NCBI RefSeq assembly: GCF_003693445.1
Contig: NZ_RFAR01000044.1
Span: forward strand, 1 to 32,132
DNA: 32,132 nucleotides
From: Aquitalea palustris
GTDB taxonomy: Bacteria > Pseudomonadota > Gammaproteobacteria > Burkholderiales > Chromobacteriaceae
Reading direction: 5' to 3'
The position numbers and the translations under genes were made by a program. Numbering within the stretch: position 1 is the stretch's first letter; each line of letters begins with the position of its first letter. Below are positions 1 to 7,469 of this stretch, in pieces. A model generated the notes under the pieces. It saw only the letters and a program-made list of their open reading frames with translations, had not been told where the DNA came from and ran no database searches.

Positions 1-129
1 GTATGCGGCGGCCTTTTTTAGGATGTCGCGCTCCTCGGCGACCCGTTTGAGCTATGCCTTGAGGCGTCGGATTTCGGCTTGCTGGTCTGCAGGTTCGGCT
101 GGTTGGGCGCGCTTGGGGTCGTAGCGTTT
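1..129 (-). pseudogene. IS3-family transposase orfA remnant (partial)
   Basis: Read on the minus strand, this stretch encodes the C-terminal part of an IS3-type orfA protein: a KRYDPKR segment followed by the leucine-zipper end with EIRRLKA and ERDILKKAAAY. An in-frame TAG (between the RRLKA and LKRVAEERD segments) interrupts it. Its N-terminal helix-turn-helix part is missing, replaced at about 130-147 by IS256-type sequence, and it runs off the window at base 1. It is therefore a dead fragment unless read-through or an intact copy elsewhere supplies function. The assignment rests on recalled family motifs. Confidence 0.7.
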
Positions 130-131
130 AA

Positions 132-467
132 GTTGAACAGCTGCTAGGTGAGTTTGAGGCCAAGTGGGATGACAAGCATTTGCTGATTGGTCAGTCCTGG
201 CTGCTCAACTGGACTCGGTTGTCGCCGTTCTTCGACTGCCAGCCGGAGATCTGGAAAGTGATCTACACCACCAATGCCATCGAGTCGATGAATATCAGTC
301 TGCGCAAGCTGACCAAGAATCGGGGCTCGTTCCCGAGTGATGTGGCGTTGCTGAAACTGTTCTGTCTGGCGCTGATGAACATCAGCCAGAAGTGGATCAT
401 GCCGATTCGGGATTGGAAGGCAGCGCTGACCCGTTTTGCCACTCAGTTCGAGGAACGCATTCCATAG
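132..467 (+). pseudogene. IS256-family (mutator-type) transposase, C-terminal fragment
   Basis: The open frame from 132 to the stop at 465-467 encodes about 110 residues that match the end of IS256-type transposases: a WDDKH segment, a Trp-rich stretch, then the hallmark IYTTNAIESMN, LRKLTKNRGSFPSD and KWIMPIRDWKAAL motifs. A full transposase of this family is about 400 residues, so roughly three quarters of the gene, including most of the DDE catalytic core, is missing. A stop at 129-131 and the IS3-type remnant directly upstream mark the break. No start codon with a ribosome-binding site is evident. This is an inactive remnant. Confidence 0.85.
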
Positions 468-484
468 ATATAACCCACACCCCG

Positions 485-507
485 CTTACACAAAACTCGG
501 ACAGGCC
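485..507 (+). mobile_element. Probable right terminal repeat of the IS256-type element
   Basis: About 17 bp after the transposase stop lies a sequence starting CTTACACAAAACTC and ending near ACAGGCCC. It resembles the terminal repeats of IS256-group elements, which often carry TTACACA near the tip. The matching left end is absent from the window because the element is truncated, so the boundary is approximate. Confidence 0.35.
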
Positions 508-544
508 CTGCCATGCCGACCGCTAATCATTTGCTTGCGGCCGT

Positions 545-1750
545 TTACAAGACGCGCCATTTAGCCTGCATTGGCAATGGAATCACCGACAGAATCGCCA
601 CCAGCAAACTGGCCAATCCACATAGCCCCATCAGCCAGGCCATCGCCCATGGTGTGCCATCGGCAAACCAGCCCACTAATGCAGCACTCAGAATCCCACT
701 GCCGTAGTGCATGGCGCCAAGCAGTGAAGAGGCTGTGCCTGCCTTGTGTGGCAGATGCTCCAGCGCGCCAGCCACCGAATTGGCCACAATGAAGCCATTC
801 ATCGACATATAGAAAAAGATGGGTAGCACCACACCGGCCAAGCCACCGACTGACCAATACACATTCATCATCAGTACCAGGCCGGACAGCGCCAGGACCA
901 AGCACCCGGCCATGAATAAATGCTTGCTGGAGAAGCGTCCCAGCAGGTGGCGGTTGGCTGCATTAGCCAGCATCATGCCGGCAATATTGATACCGAACAG
1001 ATAACCATATCCCTGTGGCGAGACATGAAAATACTCGATATAGGCAAACGGGGTTGCCACGATGAAGGTATAAGCACCGGCATAAAAAAATGCACCTGCC
1101 AACGCATAGACCAACAAGCTTTTATCTTGCAGCAGGGACAGATACTCCCTGAATACCTGTTGCACCGGCTGCGTGTTACGGTTTTTCCTGGCCAGTGTTT
1201 CTGGCAAATAGCGCAAGCAAAATAACAAAAGTGCCGCCACGATGGTCAGCAGCCAAAAGATGCCTTGCCAGGACCAGACCAGCAGAATCTGCCCTCCCAG
1301 CAGCGGCCCAAGCAAGGGAGCCACCCCCATGATGAGGATCAGCGTGGAGAGCTTGTGAGCCGACTGCTCCCGCCCGTAGCGATCCCGCACCATGGCGCGC
1401 GACAGTACCGGTCCGACACAGGCGCCAACTGCCTGAATCACACGCCACAGCATCATCTGCCACACGGTGTCTGACAGTGCGCATCCTGCCGAACCAAGGG
1501 CAAACAGGACAATACCAATGGCAATGGGTTTGCGCCGTCCGACACGGTCGCTGTAGGGCCCCCAAAACAGTTGCCCCATGCTGAAGCCCACCAGGAAGGC
1601 AGAAAAGGTCAGCTCGATACCGGCACGGCTGGCGTGCAAGGCATGCTGCATGCTTGGCAGGGCGGGCAGGTATAAATCAGTGGAGATGGAGGCGAAAGAC
1701 ATCAGCGCGCTGAGAATCAGCATCAGGCGCAGATTACGTTGCTGTGTCAT
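545..1750 (-). CDS. Bcr/CflA-type MFS drug-resistance transporter
   Basis: This 401-residue inner-membrane protein belongs to the major facilitator superfamily, drug:H+ antiporter-1 (12-TM) group. Members of the Bcr/CflA family export compounds such as bicyclomycin, sulfonamides or chloramphenicol. The start at MTQQRNLRLM places TM1 (with the STDLYLPALPSM segment typical of Bcr/CflA proteins) at the N-terminus. The TM2-TM3 loop carries motif A, seen as GPYSDRVGRRKP, and TM4 follows with a conserved Arg in MLWRVIQAVGA. About twelve hydrophobic segments are visible and the length is normal. The frame stays open another 54 codons upstream, but those residues have no family character. I see no strong Shine-Dalgarno at either start. 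The gene lies downstream of the redox cluster, separated by a hairpin, so it may be transcribed on its own. Substrate is unknown. Confidence 0.9.
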   Translation of the reverse strand: MTQQRNLRLMLILSALMSFASISTDLYLPALPSMQHALHASRAGIELTFSAFLVGFSMGQLFWGPYSDRVGRRKPIAIGIVLFALGSAGCALSDTVWQMMLWRVIQAVGACVGPVLSRAMVRDRYGREQSAHKLSTLILIMGVAPLLGPLLGGQILLVWSWQGIFWLLTIVAALLLFCLRYLPETLARKNRNTQPVQQVFREYLSLLQDKSLLVYALAGAFFYAGAYTFIVATPFAYIEYFHVSPQGYGYLFGINIAGMMLANAANRHLLGRFSSKHLFMAGCLVLALSGLVLMMNVYWSVGGLAGVVLPIFFYMSMNGFIVANSVAGALEHLPHKAGTASSLLGAMHYGSGILSAALVGWFADGTPWAMAWLMGLCGLASLLVAILSVIPLPMQAKWRVL

Positions 1751-1811
1751 GGGGCAGTGGAGAATAGTAGATAAAAAATGCAGAGATGTCTGACCGCAAA
1801 GCGCAAGCCCG

Positions 1812-1839
1812 GCGCAGCCCATCGGTACATGGGCTGCGC
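1812..1839 (-). terminator. Strong hairpin after the SDR-like gene (no U-tract)
   Basis: A perfect 11-bp inverted repeat, GCGCAGCCCAT and its complement, surrounds the loop CGGTAC. It begins 5 bp after the stop of the epimerase-like gene. Neither strand shows a T-run after the stem, so it is not a classic intrinsic terminator. It could be a Rho-associated or mRNA-stabilising 3' structure that separates the redox cluster from the transporter gene. Confidence 0.45.
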
Positions 1840-1844
1840 TGTGC

Positions 1845-2438
1845 TCATTGCCGGTGAACGCCCAGGCTTTCGCCGACATGCAGGGCAGGGTCCAGGCAAA
1901 TGGCCCGGACAATTTCTGCCACGCTACGGCGGGATACCACCTCGTGCGCAGCCTTGAATGGCTCGCCTTTGCGTGTCAGGCCATATGCGGCGATATCTTC
2001 GTCATTGAGCCAGGCGGGGCGCAGCAGGGTGTATTCCAGCCCGGATGCTTCAACAATGGCGGCAGAGTCCCGATACGGGTCGAGGATGTGGCGATACTTT
2101 TCGCCTGGAACCTCAGCGTAAATACCCATTGCGCTGATGAATACCAGCCGGTGCAGGCCAGTGTGCTGCATGGCCGCGACAATGGCCTTGGCCTGGCTTG
2201 CCATATCGCCGGACAGGTTGGCATAGACCAGGTCCTGCCCGGGCATGGCCGCGCTCAACTGCGCTACATCGCGGGCGTCACCCTCTACCAGCGTCACCCG
2301 TGGATGCGTGGCGAGTGATTGCAGCCGCTGCGCACGGCGCAGGTAGAGCGTCAATGCCACATCAGCGTGCTCCAGTAACAACCGGGTGACGACGCGGGCA
2401 ATCTGGCCATGGGCACCAATAATCATCACCCGCCGCAT
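1845..2438 (-). CDS. NAD(P)-binding epimerase-like / atypical SDR protein
   Basis: This 197-residue protein has a Rossmann fold of the atypical short-chain dehydrogenase type (NmrA/NAD(P)H-binding group). The N-terminal MIIGAHGQIARVVTRLLL is the glycine-rich cofactor loop, and a basic LRRAQRL segment after beta-2 hints at NADP. A later LVYANLSGD strand and the LVFISAMGIY strand, then LRPAWLND, follow the usual order. No classical YxxxK pair is obvious, common in this group, so it may be a sensor or reductase. The start is supported by an AGAGGG site about 7 nt upstream. It overlaps the end of the cupin gene by 13 bp, so the two are translationally coupled and cotranscribed with the alcohol dehydrogenase. 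Its substrate cannot be told from sequence. Confidence 0.8.
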   Translation of the reverse strand: MRRVMIIGAHGQIARVVTRLLLEHADVALTLYLRRAQRLQSLATHPRVTLVEGDARDVAQLSAAMPGQDLVYANLSGDMASQAKAIVAAMQHTGLHRLVFISAMGIYAEVPGEKYRHILDPYRDSAAIVEASGLEYTLLRPAWLNDEDIAAYGLTRKGEPFKAAHEVVSRRSVAEIVRAICLDPALHVGESLGVHRQ

Positions 2439-2893
2439 GCGCTACCCTCTCCGCTGGCGGCATAGTCAGCATCGCTCACGGCTTCCATCCAGTCGGCCGA
2501 TTTGCCGTCCAGCGCCTCCTGGATGGCAATATGGCTCATGCTGCTCTCCGGCATTGCCCCATGCCAGTGTCGGGTATGGGGCGGAATGCGCACCACATCG
2601 CCCGGACGGATTTCCTGCAGCGGGCCGCCGGCGCGTTGTACATAGCCAGCCCCGGCGGTAACCAGCAAGGTCTGCCCCAGAGGATGACTATGCCAGTGGG
2701 TGCGTGCTCCGGCAGGAAAGGTCACCAGACCGGCCGAAGCCCGGTCCGGGCCTGCCGGGGAGAACAGCATCTCCAGTTGTACCTGGCCGGTAAACCATTC
2801 GGCTGGCACGGCTACCGTGACGCGTGCGCTGGAATGGGAAATCAGCAATCCTTCAGCCCCGGCGTCGCTGCCCGTTTGCGTGTTGGTGTTCAT
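2426..2893 (-). CDS. Cupin protein, hydroxynitrile-lyase-like
   Basis: This single-domain cupin has 155 residues. The metal site is well preserved: His68, His70 and Gln74 in THWHSHPLGQ (HxHx3Q) and His109 in PPHTRHWHG. The spacing equals, with a constant offset of 15, the Mn ligands I recall for the Granulicella cupin hydroxynitrile lyase (His53, His55, Gln59, His94). Proteins of this type are annotated as (R)-mandelonitrile lyase-like or as small quercetinase-like cupins, and many have unknown substrates. The start codon overlaps the stop of the alcohol dehydrogenase gene (ATGA, 2890-2893), and its own 3' end overlaps the next gene, so it sits in the middle of a tightly coupled operon. Function in aldehyde or cyanohydrin metabolism is only an inference. 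Confidence 0.8.
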   Translation of the reverse strand: MNTNTQTGSDAGAEGLLISHSSARVTVAVPAEWFTGQVQLEMLFSPAGPDRASAGLVTFPAGARTHWHSHPLGQTLLVTAGAGYVQRAGGPLQEIRPGDVVRIPPHTRHWHGAMPESSMSHIAIQEALDGKSADWMEAVSDADYAASGEGSACGG

Positions 2894-3948
2894 GCCGGTT
2901 CTTTCAAAGAAGCCATATCAATGACGAAGCGGTATTTCACATCGGCCTTGAGCAGGCGGGCGAAGGCGTGATTGATATCCTGGATGCGGATCAGTTCGAT
3001 ATCGGAGTGAATGCCGTGCTGGCCACAGAAATCCAGCATTTCCTGTGTTTCGGCGATGCCGCCAATCAGCGAGCCGGCCAGCGCCTTGCGGCTAAACACC
3101 AGGGGGCCGGTATTGAAATCATCCAGCGGTCCCAGGTAGCCCACCATCACCATGGTGCCACCGGATGCCAGCGTCGGAATGTAGGGATTAACATCATGCT
3201 TGTAGGGCACGGTGTTGATGATCAGGTCGAATTTTCCTGCTACTGCAGTCATCTGCGCGGTATCGGTGGACATCACCACATGGTCAGCGCCCAGGCGGCG
3301 GGCATCGGCCTCCTTGCCGGGCGAACGGCTGAACAGCGTGACTTCGGCCCCCATGGCCTTGGCCAGCTTCAGACCCATATGGCCCAAGCCACCCAGGCCG
3401 ACGATGGCCACCTTGCTGCCCTGGCCGACCTGCCAATGGCGTAGCGGCGAATAGGTGGTGATGCCGGCGCACAGCAGCGGAGCCGCGCCAGCCAGATCCA
3501 GGCTATCCGGCACTTTCAGCACGAAGTCCTGCGCCACGACGATTGTCTCGCTATAGCCGCCATAGGTACGGCTGCCATCAATCGGGTCCTGATGGTTGTA
3601 GGTGTAGGTTGCCCCGTTCTGGCAATACTGTTCCTGGCCGTGCTCACAGGGCGCACAGTGTTTGCAGGAGGCCACCAGGCAACCCACTCCCACCCGGTCG
3701 CCGATCTGGAAACGGCTTACGCCGGCACCTACAGCCAGCACCTTGCCGATGATTTCATGGCCGGGCACCATCGGATAATTGGCATTGCCCCAGTCGTTAT
3801 GCACATTGTGCACATCAGAATGGCAGACGCCGCAGTAGAGGATTTCGATCACCACATCATCTGTGCGCGGACTGCGGCGTTCGATCTGGAATGGTGCCAG
3901 CAGGCTGCCGGATGACTGAGCTGCGTAACTTTTGACGCGATAGTTCAT
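2890..3948 (-). CDS. Zinc-dependent NAD(P) alcohol dehydrogenase (YahK/Ahr-like)
   Basis: This 352-residue medium-chain dehydrogenase interconverts aldehydes and alcohols in the cytoplasm and is closest in style to the YahK/Ahr/cinnamyl-alcohol-dehydrogenase group. Catalytic zinc ligands are visible as Cys39 (CGVCHSD) and His64-Glu65 (GHE). The structural zinc site has Cys95, Cys98, Cys101 and Cys109. The cofactor loop is GLGGLGHMGLKLAK near residue 190. The start at MNYRVKSYAA is chosen because AGGAAG lies about 9 nt upstream; an open frame extends 23 codons further but adds no family sequence. It is translationally coupled to the cupin gene. A long hairpin in the 111-bp gap separates it from the upstream SDR gene, so it may or may not share that promoter. 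Confidence 0.92.
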   Translation of the reverse strand: MNYRVKSYAAQSSGSLLAPFQIERRSPRTDDVVIEILYCGVCHSDVHNVHNDWGNANYPMVPGHEIIGKVLAVGAGVSRFQIGDRVGVGCLVASCKHCAPCEHGQEQYCQNGATYTYNHQDPIDGSRTYGGYSETIVVAQDFVLKVPDSLDLAGAAPLLCAGITTYSPLRHWQVGQGSKVAIVGLGGLGHMGLKLAKAMGAEVTLFSRSPGKEADARRLGADHVVMSTDTAQMTAVAGKFDLIINTVPYKHDVNPYIPTLASGGTMVMVGYLGPLDDFNTGPLVFSRKALAGSLIGGIAETQEMLDFCGQHGIHSDIELIRIQDINHAFARLLKADVKYRFVIDMASLKEPA

Positions 3949-3983
3949 ACGCTGTTTCTTCCTGAATGCTTGATGTCTGGCAA

Positions 3984-4015
3984 GGGCTGCCCGTCCCCGG
4001 GGGCGGTGGCAGCCC
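3984..4015. other. Intergenic hairpin between SDR and alcohol dehydrogenase genes
   Basis: GGGCTGCC at 3984-3991 is complementary to GGCAGCCC at 4008-4015. The loop itself contains a CCCC/GGGG pairing, giving a very stable structure. No T-run follows on the minus strand, so simple intrinsic termination is unlikely. It may set different mRNA levels for the SDR gene and the downstream dehydrogenase-cupin genes. Confidence 0.45.
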
Positions 4016-4059
4016 ATGCTGGAGTGAGCGGTTAGCGTTCTGTGGGCCTGAGTTGCGGT

Positions 4060-4902
4060 TCAGGACTGCACGACCGGCTGCTGGATATCGCCAAAGCGGA
4101 AGGCAGCAGTCACGCCGCCATCCATCAGGATGTCGCTGCCGGTGATAAAGGTGCCATCCTGCCCCATCAGCAGGGCGGCGACATGGCCAACCTCATCCGG
4201 CGTACCGGCTCGTCCTGTCGGGCTGGCTTCAATCATGCGACGGTAACCGGCACCGCGCGGGCCATTCAGTTCGTCATTGGCCAGCGGGGTGATGATGATG
4301 CCGGGGCTGATGGTATTGACCCGGGCGCCACGCTGACCCCAGCGTACGGCCTCGGCCATCACCCGCAGTGAATTGCCGCGCTTGGACAGCTGATAGGCAT
4401 GCAGGGTATCCACCACCTGTGATGGCTGCAGAAAATCCAGCTCAAGCAGCTGTTCGGTGGGTGTCATGGCCAGTGCACGGTCCTGTTCCTGGGTCAGGGC
4501 AGGCAGGCGATGACCGGATTGCGAAGCGATGACCACGGCAGAACCACCCCTGGCCATGACATTGCCGAACAGCTCCAGCACCAGTGCCGTGCCATACAGG
4601 TCAACACGCAAAATCGTTTCCACCGGCGCTTGCGACGGGGAAACCCCGGCGGCATGAATCAGCCCGGTGATCGGGCCTAATTGTTCAGCTTGCTTGACCA
4701 GGGCCAGGACCGATTCGCGCGAACTCACATCCACGCTGGCGGCGGTGGCAGTGAAACCTGCATTGTGGAAAACGGCACTGGCTTGTTCTGCATCCTGAAG
4801 GCTCAGTGATGCCAGCAAGATCTGCTTGCCCACACCAATGCGCCGGGCAATGGCCTGGCCGATCAGTCCGGCTCCAACGACGACGACGACTTCTTTTTGC
4901 AT
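4060..4902 (-). CDS. SDR-family oxidoreductase
   Basis: This classical short-chain dehydrogenase has 280 residues. The cofactor loop is GAGLIGQAIA (residues 10-19), unusually GxGxxG rather than the more common GxxxGxG. The NAG-like motif appears as HAAG, serines lie in IASQSGH (127/129), and the catalytic Tyr170 and Lys174 are in YQLSK. The family-typical PG motif (NTISPGIIITP) and the C-terminal DILMDGG are intact. About 25 residues inserted between the catalytic Ser and Tyr (LTQEQDRALAMTPTEQ region) are longer than usual. The ATG at 4902 is preferred over a TTG two codons earlier because AGGAG lies 8 nt upstream. It is the first gene after the divergent LysR regulator and is its likeliest target. 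Substrate is unknown. Confidence 0.9.
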   Translation of the reverse strand: MQKEVVVVVGAGLIGQAIARRIGVGKQILLASLSLQDAEQASAVFHNAGFTATAASVDVSSRESVLALVKQAEQLGPITGLIHAAGVSPSQAPVETILRVDLYGTALVLELFGNVMARGGSAVVIASQSGHRLPALTQEQDRALAMTPTEQLLELDFLQPSQVVDTLHAYQLSKRGNSLRVMAEAVRWGQRGARVNTISPGIIITPLANDELNGPRGAGYRRMIEASPTGRAGTPDEVGHVAALLMGQDGTFITGSDILMDGGVTAAFRFGDIQQPVVQS

Positions 4903-4933
4903 GATCAAGACTCCTGCGTGTTTGTATGCCGCT

Positions 4934-5004
4934 ACTATAGGAAATTAAATATCAAGCGAATAGCCGATAAAAAATTGCATAAGTAGCAACTTTAACTTGA
5001 TAAT
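4934..5004. promoter_or_regulatory. Divergent promoter region with LysR-type box
   Basis: A TTGC-N7-GCAA inverted repeat (4975-4989) fits the T-N11-A box of LysR regulators. For the lysR gene, a TTGCAT -35 (4975-4980) and GATAAT -10 (4999-5004) with an 18-bp spacer overlap this box, which suggests autorepression. For the SDR gene on the minus strand, TATAGT (4939-4934) is a candidate -10. A second inverted pair, TATCAAG (4950-4956) and CTTGATA (4996-5002), spans the region and could be the activation site. Confidence 0.55.
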
Positions 5005-5035
5005 TCATCACGCCATTAATCTGCGATGCAGCCCC

Positions 5036-6010
5036 ATGCCCATTAACGAGTTACGTTCCATTTCCATGTTTGCCAAGGCTGTCGAGCTGGGCAGTATCCG
5101 CAAGGCTGCCCAGGCGCAAGGGGTGTCGGCACAGGCGGCCACCCAGGCCATCGCCATGCTTGAAAAGCACCTGGGCGTACGACTGCTGCACCGCACCACG
5201 CGTAGCCTGGCACTGACCGAGGAAGGGCAGCAGTTTCTGGAAGATGCACAGCCTGCGCTGGCGACGCTGGAGCGTGCAGTCAATACCGCACGGGCAGGGA
5301 AAGAAGGGATTGCCGGACCACTGCGGATTGTTGGCCCCAAGTCATCATTTGCCGGTATCTTGATGCCGCTGCTGGATGCATTCTGTCAGGCACATCCTGA
5401 AGTGCGACCGGATGTCGCGCTGGATGATGGTATTGGGGACTGGGTGCTGGACCGGGTGGATGTGGGGTTCCGCATTGGCGCATCGGCACAGGATGGCGTG
5501 ATCAGCCGCCGGCTGTTTCCCATCCAGTTAATCGTTTGCGCAGCACCAGAATATCTTGCGCGCTACGGCATACCGACCACCATAGAAGAACTCAGTACTC
5601 ACCGCTGCAGCGTGTTCCGACACCCGGTAAGCGGCAAGGTATTGCCCTGGTATCTCACGGTGGATGGCAAGGTGGAGCAGCGCCATTTCCCCCCTGCCTT
5701 TTACAGCAACGATACTGAGCTGGAACTGCAAGCCGTGCTTTCGGGGCAGGTGATAGGGCAAGTGGCCAATCTTTCCGCAGCACCACACATCCGCTCCGGC
5801 AGATTGATTCCCTTGCTGCTGTCGCAACTGAGCACGCCGTTTGCGCTGCATTTGTACTACGGCAGTCGACAGGCACTCCCGGTGCGGGTCAGGGCGTTTC
5901 TGGATCTGACCCTGGAAAAGTTGCGGGACACCCCGGAACTGGTTCTGTCAGAGCAGGAGCTTGCCACTGCCCATGACAAATTCAGCCAAATCTGTTTGCA
6001 CGGGCAATAG
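5036..6010 (+). CDS. LysR-family transcriptional regulator
   Basis: This 324-residue regulator has an N-terminal winged helix-turn-helix (residues 5-63, with AVELGSIRKAAQAQGVSAQA and LEKHLGVRLLHRTTR) and a C-terminal periplasmic-binding-protein-like effector domain from about residue 95. It belongs by sequence style to the CrgA/DmlR-like LysR group with the RTTRSLALTEEG segment. The start at MPINELRSIS is preferred because family members begin a few residues before LRSISMF; an upstream in-frame ATG adds 13 unrelated residues. It is divergent from the SDR-ADH-cupin cluster across 133 bp, the normal arrangement for a LysR protein that controls its neighbour and itself. The C-terminal 25 residues extend past the usual end. 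The inducer is unknown. Confidence 0.93.
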   Translation: MPINELRSISMFAKAVELGSIRKAAQAQGVSAQAATQAIAMLEKHLGVRLLHRTTRSLALTEEGQQFLEDAQPALATLERAVNTARAGKEGIAGPLRIVGPKSSFAGILMPLLDAFCQAHPEVRPDVALDDGIGDWVLDRVDVGFRIGASAQDGVISRRLFPIQLIVCAAPEYLARYGIPTTIEELSTHRCSVFRHPVSGKVLPWYLTVDGKVEQRHFPPAFYSNDTELELQAVLSGQVIGQVANLSAAPHIRSGRLIPLLLSQLSTPFALHLYYGSRQALPVRVRAFLDLTLEKLRDTPELVLSEQELATAHDKFSQICLHGQ

Positions 6011-6323
6011 ATGAGCAATCCGGGTTCGGGCCTGCCCGGAACTCCGTGTAAAACGGTCCTTGCTTCCAATGATGCTGTCCGGCCGCTTTGGCCGAAAATC
6101 AGTCGTGCTGCTCAATACCGGGGGGGCGTCGCAGTCCTCCTGCTGGTACGGCAAGGAGCACTGCGCTAAGCCAGCGCACGCTGACCAGCCATTGCCCACC
6201 GTTGATGCAATCTGTGCAAGAGGCAGGTAGTCGGAGTCATGCTGTGTGTGTACCGATGGCTCCTGCTGACGTGGCGGTGTCAGCAGGTCAACGCAGCCCT
6301 GTGTATCTATAGATATGAAGCAG
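6011..6323. other. 313-bp intergenic stretch with one hairpin
   Basis: No convincing gene is seen here. A perfect 9-bp inverted repeat, CCTGCTGAC (6262-6270) and GTCAGCAGG (6279-6287), lies between the convergent lysR and metallo-hydrolase genes. No T-run follows on either strand, so its role as a terminator is uncertain. The rest shows no promoter or repeat that I can support. Confidence 0.4.
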
Positions 6324-7427
6324 CTAGCTTTGCTTTGGCAGCAGCCGAAAATGTAGCTTTGCCAGCTGGGGGCATTTACTAGGGGTGTGGATCAACGTTG
6401 TCTGTGATTGCCACCAAGCCTGTGTCTGTGCCGGATGCAGGATGTCCAGCCGCTCGCCAAAACGCGGCGTGCGCAGGCAGACATCGTGTTGTGCGGCCAG
6501 GGTGCTGATACGCTCCAGCGGCTCGGTCCAGCCATGCAATGCCAGATCGAAAGTGCCGTTGTGGATGGGAATCAGTACTGCGCCACGCAGGTCGAGATGG
6601 GCTTGCAGCGTTTGCTCGGGATGCATGTGCACATCGGCCCAGTCTTCGTTGTAGGCACCGTTCTCCAGCAGGGTGAGGTCGAAAGGGCCGTGGCGCCGGC
6701 CAATCTCGCGAAAGCCGTCAAAATAACCGCTATCGCCACTGAAAAATACCCGGCTCTGGCTGCTGCGTATCACCCAGGATGCCCACAGCGTGTGGTTGCC
6801 ATCACGCAGGCCGCGCCCGGAAAAATGCTGGGCCGGGGTGGCGGTGATGTGCAGCGGCCCGGCGTCCACGCCTTGCCACCAGTCCAGCTGCTGGATTTTT
6901 TCAGCCGGAATGCCCCAGTCTTGCAATCGCTGGCCCACGCCCAGCGGGGTGACGAAGCGGCGGGTCTTGTGTTGCAAGGCCAGTACGCTGGCGCGGTCCA
7001 GATGGTCGTAGTGGTCGTGGGAAATGATGACCACGTCCAGTTGCGGCAAGTCATCCAGCGCGATGGGCGGGGCATGGAAGCGCTTGGGGCCGATAAAGGA
7101 AAAGGGCGAGGCGCGCTGGCCGAACACCGGGTCGGTCAGCAGGAAAGCGCCATCCAGCTTGAACAGCACGGTGGAGTGCCCCAGCCGCCACAGGCTGTTG
7201 TCTGGTGCGGATGCCAGATCTGCCGGGCTCAAGGGCAGCGGCCGGATGGGCTGCGCCGGTACCGCATGGGGTGATTTGTCAGTAAAAAAACGCAGCATGA
7301 TGCGCAGGGTGTCGCGTAGCCCGCCAGCGCGGCGTGGCTGGGCATTGCGGTAGCGGCCATCACGCAGCAGGCTGCCGCTGGCTGATGCTGGTCCGGCAGC
7401 TGGTTTGTCTGTTGTCAGGGTGGGCAT
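6324..7427 (-). CDS. Metallo-beta-lactamase-fold hydrolase (RomA / NAPE-PLD-like)
   Basis: This 367-residue protein has the MBL fold of the lipase-like NAPE-PLD/RomA group. The metal motif HDHYDH is at residues 137-142. Further candidate ligands follow in order: the His of QHFSGRG, the Asp of FFSGDSGYFDGF, and the His of IPIHNGTFD. The first ~75 residues are a proline- and basic-rich leader without an obvious signal peptide. AGGA lies about 7 nt before the start codon. It follows the aldo/keto reductase gene by 42 bp on the same strand, so the two form an operon probably governed by the adjacent TetR protein. Relatives act on phospholipid amides or are uncharacterised hydrolases, so the substrate is open. 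Family assignment is strong; function is not. Confidence 0.85.
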   Translation of the reverse strand: MPTLTTDKPAAGPASASGSLLRDGRYRNAQPRRAGGLRDTLRIMLRFFTDKSPHAVPAQPIRPLPLSPADLASAPDNSLWRLGHSTVLFKLDGAFLLTDPVFGQRASPFSFIGPKRFHAPPIALDDLPQLDVVIISHDHYDHLDRASVLALQHKTRRFVTPLGVGQRLQDWGIPAEKIQQLDWWQGVDAGPLHITATPAQHFSGRGLRDGNHTLWASWVIRSSQSRVFFSGDSGYFDGFREIGRRHGPFDLTLLENGAYNEDWADVHMHPEQTLQAHLDLRGAVLIPIHNGTFDLALHGWTEPLERISTLAAQHDVCLRTPRFGERLDILHPAQTQAWWQSQTTLIHTPSKCPQLAKLHFRLLPKQS

Positions 7428-7469
7428 GAGGCTTCCTTGCGGGGCTAAATGAGAGGGAGTAGCGCGGCT

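Noticed and set aside
545-1912. N-terminal extension of the MFS transporter by 54 residues
   Set aside because: The extra residues carry no family sequence and would begin within the neighbouring gene's 3' region. The start at 1750 puts the first membrane helix at the usual place.
6262-6287. 9-bp hairpin as an intrinsic terminator of the first LysR gene
   Set aside because: No T-run follows on either strand.
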